Origin: an uncultured Clostridia bacterium
GTDB lineage: Bacteria > Bacillota > Clostridia > Christensenellales > Borkfalkiaceae
DNA: 22,364 bases
Assembly: GCA_934249265.1 (NCBI GenBank)
Contig: CAKQKQ010000025.1
Location: 1 to 22,364, forward strand
Direction: 5' to 3'
Position numbers and translations under genes: made by a program
In this document: positions 1 through 6,947 of the stretch, piece after piece
Layout: each line of letters begins with the position of its first letter
Position numbering within the stretch: position 1 is the stretch's first letter
Notes under the pieces: model-generated
Databases searched by the model: none
Told to the model about the DNA's origin: nothing
What the model saw: only the letters and a program-made list of their open reading frames with translations

Positions 1-902
1 TATGTAAACGCTATACCGATAAACAAGTGGTATAATTTTTCTTTGGGCAATTTCAAAAAGAATACGTCGCAAAGCACGAAGAACAACACCACCATGCCGA
101 GCGAAATCGTCACTTCTTTAATTACCGTGGGCAATTGAGAAAGGAAGGGAGTAAACACGTTTGTGCCTATTTCGTCGGGGATACCGTCGTAAGCAAGTTT
201 TCCTTTTGCAAAAACCGATAAAATTGCGACGCCGAAAATAGAACCTACCGAACACAGCGCGACCAAGCCGAAACTGTTGTCTTTTGCATCTTTACCGCCG
301 AGGGTCTTTGCGATACCCACGCCGAGAGCCATTATAAACGGAACGGTAATCGGACCTGTCGTTACGCCGCCCGAGTCAAAGCACAACGGCACTAAATTTT
401 CGTTTCCGCTCGCCATAATCAAACTCATAATGGCAAACAAGAAAAGGTAAAAATACATAAGGTACATCGAGAGGTTGCCGTGCGAAATAATTTTGAGTAT
501 CATTACCACGATAAACAAACCTACGCCCACGCCGACGACTATTTTAAGCAACATTTCGCCGCCGACTATGCTGCCCACTTGTTGAGCGAGAATTTGTAAG
601 TCGGGTTCGGCAATCGTAATAAATAATCCGAGGAAAAAACACACGCCGACAAGCAAGCCGAGATTTCCCGTGCTACTTAAACCTTGACCGACGCTTTTTC
701 CCATAGGCGTCATGGCTATTTCAGCCCCGTGGTTGAATAGTCCGATACCTATTATCAAAAAAACGGACGCTATTACAAACACCGCTATTTCATAACCTGT
801 CAAACTAACTAAGGGACTAAACGATAATATAAGCACTATCGCCATAATCGGAAGCACGGAAACGAGTGCTTCCTTCATTTTGTCGAATAATTGATTTAAC
901 AA
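1..902 (-). CDS. DUF1538 family integral membrane protein (partial, 3' end outside window)
   Basis: About 300 codons are visible and the gene runs off the left edge. The translation is a polytopic membrane protein with family hallmarks of DUF1538: a segment near NHGAEIAMTPMGKSVG, an ITIAEPDLQIL stretch, and the conserved FDSGGVTTGPITVPFIMALG loop. After about residue 255 a second repeat of the same fold begins (VIKEVTISLGMVVLFFVLCD resembles the N-terminal MKEALVSVLPIMAIVLIL), so the full protein probably has two DUF1538 domains. The start is read as TTG at 902-900 because AGGAGG (911-916) sits 8 nt upstream and no in-frame ATG gives a comparable spacing. The stop of the upstream gene (905-903) abuts this TTG, so the two are probably co-transcribed and translationally coupled. 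The function of DUF1538 is unproven; transport is an inference from topology. Confidence 0.82.
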   Translation of the reverse strand, partial: MLNQLFDKMKEALVSVLPIMAIVLILSFSPLVSLTGYEIAVFVIASVFLIIGIGLFNHGAEIAMTPMGKSVGQGLSSTGNLGLLVGVCFFLGLFITIAEPDLQILAQQVGSIVGGEMLLKIVVGVGVGLFIVVMILKIISHGNLSMYLMYFYLFLFAIMSLIMASGNENLVPLCFDSGGVTTGPITVPFIMALGVGIAKTLGGKDAKDNSFGLVALCSVGSIFGVAILSVFAKGKLAYDGIPDEIGTNVFTPFLSQLPTVIKEVTISLGMVVLFFVLCDVFFLKLPKEKLYHLFIGIAFT

Positions 903-1319
903 CTACACTTCCTCCTTTTTTATTAATTCGTATAAAAATTTTAAGTTTGCGGTTTTGTCTCTCAATGCGCAAAACGACGAAATAAACGACACTATTTCAA
1001 ACTTGATTTGTTTGTCTTTTTGCTCGAAAACCTTTAAAATTTCCGTCAAAACCTCTTCTTCGTCGCGACCTTTTACGTACAAAAAAGCGGCTTTAATCTC
1101 GTTTAAATCAATGCAATTTTCGGCGTGTTTTAAAAGGAAATTCACGTCGCCGCCGCCAACGCCACTTACCGAAATATAAAAAAATCGCCACAACGCAAAA
1201 GACTCGTTTTTTAAGTCGTTTATCGAAGCCGAAAGCGAAAAATCCAAAATGTAATTAAGGTCTTCTTTCTCTATCGTTTCGTATTTTTTAATAAGCGTCA
1301 AAAATTTATCAAACCGCAT
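903..1319 (-). CDS. Hypothetical 138-aa protein, first gene of the DUF1538 operon
   Basis: I do not recognise this family. The 138-aa product is soluble-looking, Lys/Glu/Phe-rich and probably all-helical, without signal peptide or membrane segment. The start is placed at ATG 1319 rather than a longer upstream ATG near 1406, because a good promoter (TTTACA, 17 bp, TATAAT at 1347-1375) lies between them and would exclude the longer form. The ribosome binding site is weak. The gene ends in TAG immediately before the TTG of the DUF1538 gene, so it is the promoter-proximal cistron of a two-gene unit. A helical-repeat adaptor is possible, but nothing in the sequence proves a function. Confidence 0.6.
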   Translation of the reverse strand: MRFDKFLTLIKKYETIEKEDLNYILDFSLSASINDLKNESFALWRFFYISVSGVGGGDVNFLLKHAENCIDLNEIKAAFLYVKGRDEEEVLTEILKVFEQKDKQIKFEIVSFISSFCALRDKTANLKFLYELIKKEEV

Positions 1320-1346
1320 AAAACACCATATTAAAATTATATTAAC

Positions 1347-1375
1347 ATTATAGCATAAATAGTAAATTTTGTAAA
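1347..1375 (-). promoter_or_regulatory. Sigma-A promoter for the 138-aa/DUF1538 unit
   Basis: On the minus strand TTTACA (1370-1375) is followed after exactly 17 bp by a perfect TATAAT (1347-1352). Transcription would start near 1340, about 20 nt upstream of the ATG at 1319. Confidence 0.7.
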
Positions 1376-1462
1376 TCGAAATTTTTAAATTTCGCCAACT
1401 GTACACTCTTATTTCATAAATGAAAATTTCGCCGCCTTTTGCTTTGCAAAACTAAAAAATAA

Positions 1463-1485
1463 CCGCTCTTTCGGGCGGCGTTTTT
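1463..1485. terminator. Terminator-like hairpin, possibly bidirectional
   Basis: A 6-bp stem (CCGCTC/GGGCGG, one G-U) with a TTTC loop lies at 1463-1478. It is followed by five T on the plus strand and, read on the minus strand, by TTATTTTTT. No recognised gene ends here on either strand. It may insulate the divergent promoters at 1347-1375 and 1716-1744 from stray transcription. Confidence 0.4.
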
Positions 1486-1511
1486 ATAGGCTTGTTTTTG
1501 TCTTTAACGGC

Positions 1512-1690
1512 GGCACGGCAAACGGCAATATCGGTGGCATTTAATGTCGCGCGGCAAACAGAGATTAGGTGCGGCAAGCGGCGATGTCGAATATGGTACA
1601 GCAAACGGCAATGGCGGCGGTATTTAATATCGGCACGGTTAGCGGCAATGTCGGCGGTATTTAATATCCGCGCGGCAAGTGGCACGATAT
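1512..1690. repeat. Degenerate GC-rich tandem repeat, about 36-37-bp unit
   Basis: About five imperfect copies of a unit with core AACGGCAATGTCGGCGGTAT followed by TTAATATC occur with cores at about 1521, 1577, 1604, 1641 and 1677. The last three are spaced 37 and 36 bp; the first spacings (56 and 27) suggest drift. The region is far richer in G+C than the flanking AT-rich DNA. Small open frames here on both strands look like by-products of the repeat rather than genes. The stretch 1320-1750 otherwise holds only the two promoters and the hairpin at 1463. Confidence 0.6.
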
Positions 1691-1715
1691 CAATGCGGCA
1701 AATTGTTTTATTGTT

Positions 1716-1744
1716 TTGACATAACAACGCGAATATGCTAAAAT
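1716..1744 (+). promoter_or_regulatory. Sigma-A promoter of the pseudouridine synthase gene, predicting a leaderless mRNA
   Basis: A perfect TTGACA (1716-1721) is followed after 17 bp by TAAAAT (1739-1744). Six bases then precede the ATG at 1751, so the expected first transcribed nucleotide is the A of the start codon. No Shine-Dalgarno sequence fits in between. Confidence 0.75.
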
Positions 1745-1750
1745 AGCCTT

Positions 1751-2458
1751 ATGAGATTAGATAAATTTTTTAGCACCGTGGGGCTTTTGTCGAGAAAGCA
1801 ATGCTTAATCGAATTAAAAAGATGCAACATCACGGTAGACGGCGAAATAGTAAAAAAGTCCGATACCAAAATCGACCCCGAAAAAAACGTAATCACTTAC
1901 AAAGGCGAAAAGGTAAACTACAAACAATACGTTTACATAATGCTAAACAAGCCGCAAGGAATAGTAAGCGCAACCACCGATAAAAGCGAAAAAACGGTAA
2001 TCGATTTACTGCCCGAGCAATACAAAAAACTCGACCTTTTCCCGTGCGGACGGCTCGATAAGGACACAACGGGTGTCGTAATCATGACAAACGACGGCGT
2101 TGCCGCGCACAAAGCGTTAGCCCCAAAAAGCCACGTGATTAAAAAATATTATTACGAGTGCGCCGACCCCTTGACCGAGCAAAACGTCTCTTCCATTGAA
2201 AGCGGAATACTTTTAAAAGACGGCTACGTCACCCACCCTTGCAAACTCGAACTTATCACATCTACAAGCGGTTACATTTACCTTGACGAGGGAAAATATC
2301 ATCAGATAAAAAGAATGTTCGGCGCGCTTTCAAACAAAATTACCCTTTTAAAAAGGGTCGCTTTCGGCGAAATAACGCTCGACGAAAATCTTAAAGAAGG
2401 CGAATTCCGCCCGCTTACACCACAAGAAGAAAAATATTTTACGGGCGAAAACGATTAA
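1751..2458 (+). CDS. rsuA: RsuA-family 16S rRNA pseudouridine synthase
   Basis: The 235-aa cytoplasmic enzyme is predicted to convert a uridine of 16S rRNA (U516 in E. coli) to pseudouridine. Residues 1-60 form the S4 RNA-binding domain (MRLDKFFSTVGLLSRKQC start typical of the family). The catalytic motif GRLDKDTTG lies at 100-108 with the nucleophile Asp103. The KxYYY segment near 152 and the GKYHQIKRMFG motif near 186 are also family signatures. Length matches RsuA. The ATG at 1751 is the only sensible start and has no ribosome binding site, in agreement with the leaderless promoter just upstream. It stands alone, flanked by its own promoter and a strong terminator. The RluB/E/F relatives are the main alternative assignment. 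Confidence 0.85.
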   Translation: MRLDKFFSTVGLLSRKQCLIELKRCNITVDGEIVKKSDTKIDPEKNVITYKGEKVNYKQYVYIMLNKPQGIVSATTDKSEKTVIDLLPEQYKKLDLFPCGRLDKDTTGVVIMTNDGVAAHKALAPKSHVIKKYYYECADPLTEQNVSSIESGILLKDGYVTHPCKLELITSTSGYIYLDEGKYHQIKRMFGALSNKITLLKRVAFGEITLDENLKEGEFRPLTPQEEKYFTGEND

Positions 2459-2545
2459 TATAACTGTTACTCAACCCGCTTCGATATATAATTTTTCGAT
2501 GTGCGATATATGTGATATAATTATTTATTCTATAAAATTAATCTT

Positions 2546-2579
2546 ACCTCTCGACAAACACGAGAGGTTTTTTATTTTT
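2546..2579 (+). terminator. Intrinsic terminator of the pseudouridine synthase gene
   Basis: A perfect 8-bp stem (ACCTCTCG 2546-2553, CGAGAGGT 2561-2568) with a 7-nt loop is followed by TTTTTATTTTT. It lies 88 bp after the stop codon. Confidence 0.85.
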
Positions 2580-2632
2580 AACGACTAAACGCTTTTACCA
2601 TTTACCGCAAATATATTTTAGGCTATTTTAAA

Positions 2633-2659
2633 GGGCGAAAACCGCAAAGGTTTTCGCCC
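2633..2659 (-). terminator. Candidate terminator of the SGNH-like/GDPD lipoprotein gene
   Basis: An 11-bp perfect stem (2633-2643 with 2649-2659, 5-nt loop) lies about 50 bp beyond the stop of the minus-strand gene. The following bases are TTTAAAAT, so the T-tract is short. Read on the plus strand it has no T-tract. Confidence 0.55.
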
Positions 2660-2707
2660 CGTATTAATATATTATAGTTAAGCCGTAAAAATGTTTATAA
2701 AATCGGA

Positions 2708-5700
2708 TTACTCGATAGTTTGCGTAGGCGCAACATATGAAATATCGAACATTCCTTCAAGCATATTAAGCGCGTCTTCGGTAAACGGAGTTTTTCCGCC
2801 CGGTACGGCAACCGTAAGGCAGAGATAACAATCTTTTTTAACGGTGTAATTGAGTTTTTCCGCCGTTTTCCAAGTGCTGTTCCATCCCGAATCTGTCGAT
2901 CCCGTCGTGTTTTCAAGCGATTGCAACTCTACCACCGCAAACAAATACTTTTTGGTGTGAACGTTAAATCTTATTTTAGTCCCTGCTCCGACTTTAATTT
3001 TTAAAGCAAGACTTATACGCAAATTATTTACCGCTCCGCCGACTACGGCGTCTTTAGTTCCGATAACCTTAATCGTTTCGAGCGAATTGTCCGCAATATA
3101 TTTTGAAAGCGCGGTATAACCCGAATCTTTTGTTCCTTCAATCATAAACATAGACGATAACTCGTTCTCTATGCCGACGGGAAGCGTTGCGTTGGCGTTG
3201 CCCTTTACCGCAATTACAATGCCGAGATATGCGTTTTCGGTGCTTGTATAAGTGTTTACGTCATTTTTCCACGAAGTGTTCCAGCCCGGGTCGAAAAGAT
3301 ATCCGTTTTCGGCGGGAAGTTTGTATATCTGACTTACGGACCATTGATATTTGTCTCTGTATTGCGTTTTTAAAGTGATTTTAGCACCTGCGGCATAACG
3401 CGAACCCGATTGAAGCAACGCTCTCGTTCCGTTGAATATATTGTGATATACGTTTGCACGCTCGCCCTTATAATCGTCGATAATTTCTTTATCGGCAAGT
3501 CTTGCGGTTACGTCGCAAGTCTCCACTTGTTCGCCGCATACAAATAAGCCTACTTGTGCGGTTCCCGCAGCAGTTGCGGTGACTTTGCCGTTTTTATCTA
3601 CCGTTATACTTTCGTCTCCCGATACTTTTTGCCAAGTAACTTCGCCTTTATAATCGGTGACGGCAACAAGTTGCTCTCCGAATAAATTATCTATATCAAC
3701 GGCGGGATAGTTTACGCCGAACGTATAAGTGTGCTCGTCGAATTTAGCGTACAAATCGGTATCTTTATCGAATACAAATTCCGTAATTTCGTTTTCGTAT
3801 TCTTCTTCGGCAAACCAACCAGCAAAAGTGTAATATTTTATTCCTTCGTCGCCCTTTGTCGGCGTTTCGGAATAAACGTACTCTTGACCTTTCTTTACGA
3901 GTCTTTCTTCGGTTTTGTCGCCGATATGGTAAATAATGCGCACGAAATTGCTTATTTCTTCAAATTCTGCCTCGATTGTCGTTTTGCCGTTAACCGTAAT
4001 TTCTATCTCGTTGTCTTTTACAAGAGAAATCATCTCTTTTCCGTTCACTTTAAGCGAAGAAAGTATATATCCGTTTTCAGATATCGCCTTTGCGGTTACT
4101 TTTTCGCCGTCAAACACTTCGTTTGCGGACAACTCTACCGAGCCGCCCTCGCTTGATTGAGCGAGCAAAGCAACTTTTACTCTGTCCCCCGTGAGCGATT
4201 TAAGCACAGATTGAGCGTCGAGATAATTTGAAGTAAAGCCAGACACGTATTTATCGAGACCCGCAATAATCGCCGCGCTGTTGACTGTCCATACCTCCAA
4301 GGGAATATTCATCGTTTTTAAAAGAGATATCGTGCGGTCGTTGAGATTTGCCACGTTGCAATCGATAAACGCTTCGTTTTCGCCGCGCATACCGTAATAG
4401 TTGCCGATGACGAGATCGTCGATATTGTTTACCACGTAACCGAGACTTGCAGTCGGGTCTATTTCGTGCATAACCAACAAAAGATCCGCACCGAAAGAAA
4501 TCCACGTTACGTTTTTATCCATTTCGGCTTGCTTTACTATATCATAAGCGATTTGTACTTGTTCTATCGAAGTACCGTCGGTTTTAAGTTCTATATAAGC
4601 ATGCAAACCGAGCGTTTTGCAAAGAGAAACAAACTCCTCGAGCGAGGGAATCTTTTCTCCCGCATATACCGTGCTTTTCCACGAACCAAAGTCGAGTTTT
4701 CTCACTTCTTCAAAAGTCAACGAACCTATCGCTCCGCTACCGTTAGACGTGCGGTCCACAGTATTGTCGTGAAGTATTACGGGCACGTTGTCTTTGGTAA
4801 ACGAAACGTCGCACTCTACGTATTTAAATCCCTTTTCAGCCGACAATCTGAATGCGGAAAGCGTATTTTCGGGAGCAACAACGTTGTATCCTCTGTGGTT
4901 TATTCCTTTAACGGCACGTTCGGTAAGCGGTTGTTTTACATTGTCAAACTCGCCGTAAATCGTAAACATCGAATACAATTCGTTTAAAAGATCTGTGCTT
5001 ATTACTCTGTCGTCGTTGTACGCAACCGTCAAAGTGACGTATAAATTACCGTTTAAAAGATAAGTAAGGCGGTCTTCGTCTCCCTTCCAGTTGTCGGCAA
5101 TGCTCCACGCCGAATCGTAATTGTTGCTGCGCGCAGCGTTTTCAAAAGTAACCACAGCCCACTTAAACATTCTCTGGTCGCCCGTAAAGTTTATTATCGA
5201 GCCTTCTTTTAAGGGCTTGTTAAACTGAATACGCGCCCTTGTGTTGCTGCCCGGCGCGGGTACGCTGCCGAACATTTTTTCGCTGTTTTCACGCATTGTT
5301 TCTTCGCTTATAAGCGGCAAATCGGCGGGAAAAGCGGACGCTTCGCTTTGTTTTACCGAAACGTTTTGCTCTTCGAGCGATTTCGCATACAAATAATAGT
5401 TTTCGACTTTAGGATAAGTCCCGTCGCGGAAGAAATCCAATTTTACTTCTCCGTTTTCGTCGACGCACCATGCGGGAGAATCTATATAAGCAATCGAATC
5501 GTTATCGTTTAAAGCCTCTTTAACGGCGGCGTTTACTTCGGTTGCCTTTGTGTTGTCTTTGTTTAACTTGGGCTCGATTCCGAAGTAGAAAATACGCGCG
5601 TCGGGAAGATTTGCATGTAATTGAGTAAATAAATTCAATAAATCTTGAACAACTTCTTCCGTCTTTTTTTCTTCCAAATCATTTGCGCCGAGATGAATCG

Positions 5701-6394
5701 CAACGTAATCGGGAGAAGCGGGATAAACGAGTTTTTCCGCAAGATATTGCCAATCGGTGGCGGTTGTGTCGCATATACCTACGGCGTTTGCGACTTTACC
5801 GTCGTACATAGAAAATACATTTGAAAAATATTTTGTATCGAAATAATCGTCGCCGATAAACATAAGTCCGCCTTTTTCGATATTTCCGTCAATTCCCCTT
5901 CTTTTCATTTTGTCGAGCAAGCGTTGAGTTTTTGCTCCTAAAAACAAAGTTTGACCCAAATGTGCACCGTCGAAGTTTTTAACCGTAACGACAAGTTCGG
6001 CATTAAAATGTTTGCTTGTCGCCGTGATTTTTACTTTCGTCGACTCGGGAAAATCTCCCGTTGCCGCAATAACGCCGTCTTGTACTTTTACACAATCGCT
6101 GAATTTTTCTTCTACATTCCATTCGAGTTCTTCGGCATATTCGGGATTGGAAAAATCGGCATTTATTTTTCTTCCGTTAAAACCTGCCAAAAGCACGTTT
6201 TCACCATCTTCCGAATTAAACTCGGGAAGAGAAAGCGACATCGTCCCGTAATCGATTGAATAATCGTCGGTGTCGGTATCGCTGTTTTCGATTGTTTTAC
6301 AAGCAATCGACGTCATCGCAAAAACGCAAAGCAAAATCAGCATTAGCATTGCGACGACAGCATTTGTCTTTTTTCGCATGTTGAAATATTTCAT
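2708..6394 (-). CDS. Multidomain lipoprotein: degenerate SGNH domain, GDPD domain, InlB-like and Big_2-like modules, three-copy C-terminal-type repeat
   Basis: The 1228-aa surface lipoprotein has a signal peptide with lipidated Cys32 (SIAC). Residues 150-345 resemble an SGNH/GDSL hydrolase: block I reads FIGDDYFD (181-183 GDD, not GDS), the GAND block III is kept (236-239), and the usual DGxH reads DGTY (324-327), so Ser and His are both absent. Residues 495-740 form a glycerophosphodiester phosphodiesterase domain with HRG (500-502), PENT, E527/D529, H542-D543 and IELK (601-604), so it should hydrolyse glycerophosphodiesters or teichoic-acid-like polymers outside the cell. Next come a divergent InlB-type module (about 741-815), a Listeria-Bacteroides repeat (about 816-890) and a Big_2-like module (about 900-966). 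A domain of about 95 residues occurs three times (384-482, 988-1087, 1121-1220). The start is supported by AAGGAGG 7 nt upstream. The structured leader at 6469-6666 probably controls it. Confidence 0.82.
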   Translation of the reverse strand: MKYFNMRKKTNAVVAMLMLILLCVFAMTSIACKTIENSDTDTDDYSIDYGTMSLSLPEFNSEDGENVLLAGFNGRKINADFSNPEYAEELEWNVEEKFSDCVKVQDGVIAATGDFPESTKVKITATSKHFNAELVVTVKNFDGAHLGQTLFLGAKTQRLLDKMKRRGIDGNIEKGGLMFIGDDYFDTKYFSNVFSMYDGKVANAVGICDTTATDWQYLAEKLVYPASPDYVAIHLGANDLEEKKTEEVVQDLLNLFTQLHANLPDARIFYFGIEPKLNKDNTKATEVNAAVKEALNDNDSIAYIDSPAWCVDENGEVKLDFFRDGTYPKVENYYLYAKSLEEQNVSVKQSEASAFPADLPLISEETMRENSEKMFGSVPAPGSNTRARIQFNKPLKEGSIINFTGDQRMFKWAVVTFENAARSNNYDSAWSIADNWKGDEDRLTYLLNGNLYVTLTVAYNDDRVISTDLLNELYSMFTIYGEFDNVKQPLTERAVKGINHRGYNVVAPENTLSAFRLSAEKGFKYVECDVSFTKDNVPVILHDNTVDRTSNGSGAIGSLTFEEVRKLDFGSWKSTVYAGEKIPSLEEFVSLCKTLGLHAYIELKTDGTSIEQVQIAYDIVKQAEMDKNVTWISFGADLLLVMHEIDPTASLGYVVNNIDDLVIGNYYGMRGENEAFIDCNVANLNDRTISLLKTMNIPLEVWTVNSAAIIAGLDKYVSGFTSNYLDAQSVLKSLTGDRVKVALLAQSSEGGSVELSANEVFDGEKVTAKAISENGYILSSLKVNGKEMISLVKDNEIEITVNGKTTIEAEFEEISNFVRIIYHIGDKTEERLVKKGQEYVYSETPTKGDEGIKYYTFAGWFAEEEYENEITEFVFDKDTDLYAKFDEHTYTFGVNYPAVDIDNLFGEQLVAVTDYKGEVTWQKVSGDESITVDKNGKVTATAAGTAQVGLFVCGEQVETCDVTARLADKEIIDDYKGERANVYHNIFNGTRALLQSGSRYAAGAKITLKTQYRDKYQWSVSQIYKLPAENGYLFDPGWNTSWKNDVNTYTSTENAYLGIVIAVKGNANATLPVGIENELSSMFMIEGTKDSGYTALSKYIADNSLETIKVIGTKDAVVGGAVNNLRISLALKIKVGAGTKIRFNVHTKKYLFAVVELQSLENTTGSTDSGWNSTWKTAEKLNYTVKKDCYLCLTVAVPGGKTPFTEDALNMLEGMFDISYVAPTQTIE

Positions 6395-6468
6395 GCATAA
6401 ACCTCCTTATATAACGGACTGTTGCCCGTTTTTTACGTTGAAAGAAATGCACGTTTTTCTGTGTATAG

Positions 6469-6498
6469 AAAAAGTGCGACAACCGAAGTTGCCGCACT
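6469..6498 (-). terminator. UUCG-capped intrinsic terminator upstream of the GDPD lipoprotein gene
   Basis: On the minus strand AGTGCGGCAAC (6498-6488), loop TTCG, and GTTGTCGCACT (6483-6473) form an 11-bp stem with one G-U, followed by a run of T (6473-6469). The 3' arm can instead pair over 15 bp with 6522-6508, which would prevent terminator formation. Confidence 0.8.
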
Positions 6499-6666
6499 AA
6501 AAACACAAACTCCGACTGTCGCCAAACAAGTATATGCTGTACGAGAAACGTATCCACATAAAAGGAATCTGTATTTTTAACAAATACAAATAGTGGACAC
6601 GTTAAAAAAAATATTAAGAACGAAAAAAATCCCTCAATACATAGTGAGGCATATAACTTGTTTGGC
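6469..6666 (-). ncRNA. Candidate structured RNA: attenuating leader or independent small RNA
   Basis: No known RNA family was recognised. A promoter predicts transcription from G6666. The first 18 nt (6666-6649) pair with 6537-6521 in a 17-bp helix with one bulged U (P1), so the predicted transcript begins exactly at the base of its closing helix. Inside are a CCTCA/TGAGG hairpin followed by seven U (6632-6649), and an 11-bp helix P3 (6593-6603 with 6547-6557) capped by a 7-bp hairpin (6570-6588). A UUCG-capped intrinsic terminator ends the element (6473-6498). It lies 75 nt upstream of the GDPD lipoprotein start on the same strand, so read-through would yield its mRNA. A miniature inverted-repeat element is the alternative for the P1 arms, but the match between start site, helix and terminator favours RNA. 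Confidence 0.5.
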
Positions 6667-6672
6667 TTACAT

Positions 6673-6701
6673 AATATATCACATTTATGCAATAAAGTCA
6701 A
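6673..6701 (-). promoter_or_regulatory. Sigma-A promoter for the structured RNA/GDPD lipoprotein gene
   Basis: TTGACT (6696-6701) is followed after 17 bp by TATATT (6673-6678) on the minus strand. The predicted start, about 6666, is the first base of helix P1. No convincing promoter was seen between the terminator at 6469 and the lipoprotein start. Confidence 0.7.
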
Positions 6702-6784
6702 TATTAATTTTAAATTTATTTTTATTAAAAATCGACGCAATATTGTTTTTCCGATGCGTTTTCTCGACGTGGACGGACAATTAT

Positions 6785-6815
6785 AAAAGCGAAGCGCATA
6801 AATCGCTCCGCTTTT
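6785..6815 (-). terminator. Candidate terminator of the helicase gene, possibly bidirectional
   Basis: AAAAGCG-A-AGCG (6785-6796) pairs with CGCT-C-CGCTTTT (6804-6815), interrupted by one A/C mismatch, with a 7-nt loop. The A and T ends of the stem supply the U-tract in either direction. It lies about 130 bp after the helicase stop; between them is AT-rich DNA with two copies of a GTCGSCGYGCGATAT motif (about 6891 and 6926). Confidence 0.5.
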
Positions 6816-6947
6816 AATCGTTTTTATATAAATTTTTCGCTTTAAATTAATATATTTTTTCTCCGTTTAAAACTGCTTTAATATCATTTTGTCGCCGCGC
6901 GATATGCTTGTTTTTAAATCGGTTTGTCGGCGTGCGATATATATTTT

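Noticed and set aside
1452..1727. Open frames on both strands over the GC-rich repeat
   Set aside because: They result from the repeat composition; no ribosome binding site or plausible protein features, and the rsuA promoter lies within the longer frame.
3731..4156. Plus-strand open frames inside the large lipoprotein gene
   Set aside because: They are antisense to a gene with clear domain matches and show no ribosome binding site or family features.
6521..6666. Miniature inverted-repeat transposable element
   Set aside because: Arms are perfect enough, but no target-site duplication was seen at the edges, and the outer end coincides with a predicted transcription start; kept only as an alternative.
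6469..6666. 6S RNA or T-box leader
   Set aside because: The 5' end pairs with an internal segment rather than the 3' end, so it does not fit 6S; there is no T-box sequence and no aminoacylation gene downstream.
6297..6740. Minus-strand open frame of 147 codons across the GDPD gene start and its leader
   Set aside because: It overlaps the signal peptide of the lipoprotein in another frame, crosses the terminator and the structured RNA, and has no family resemblance.
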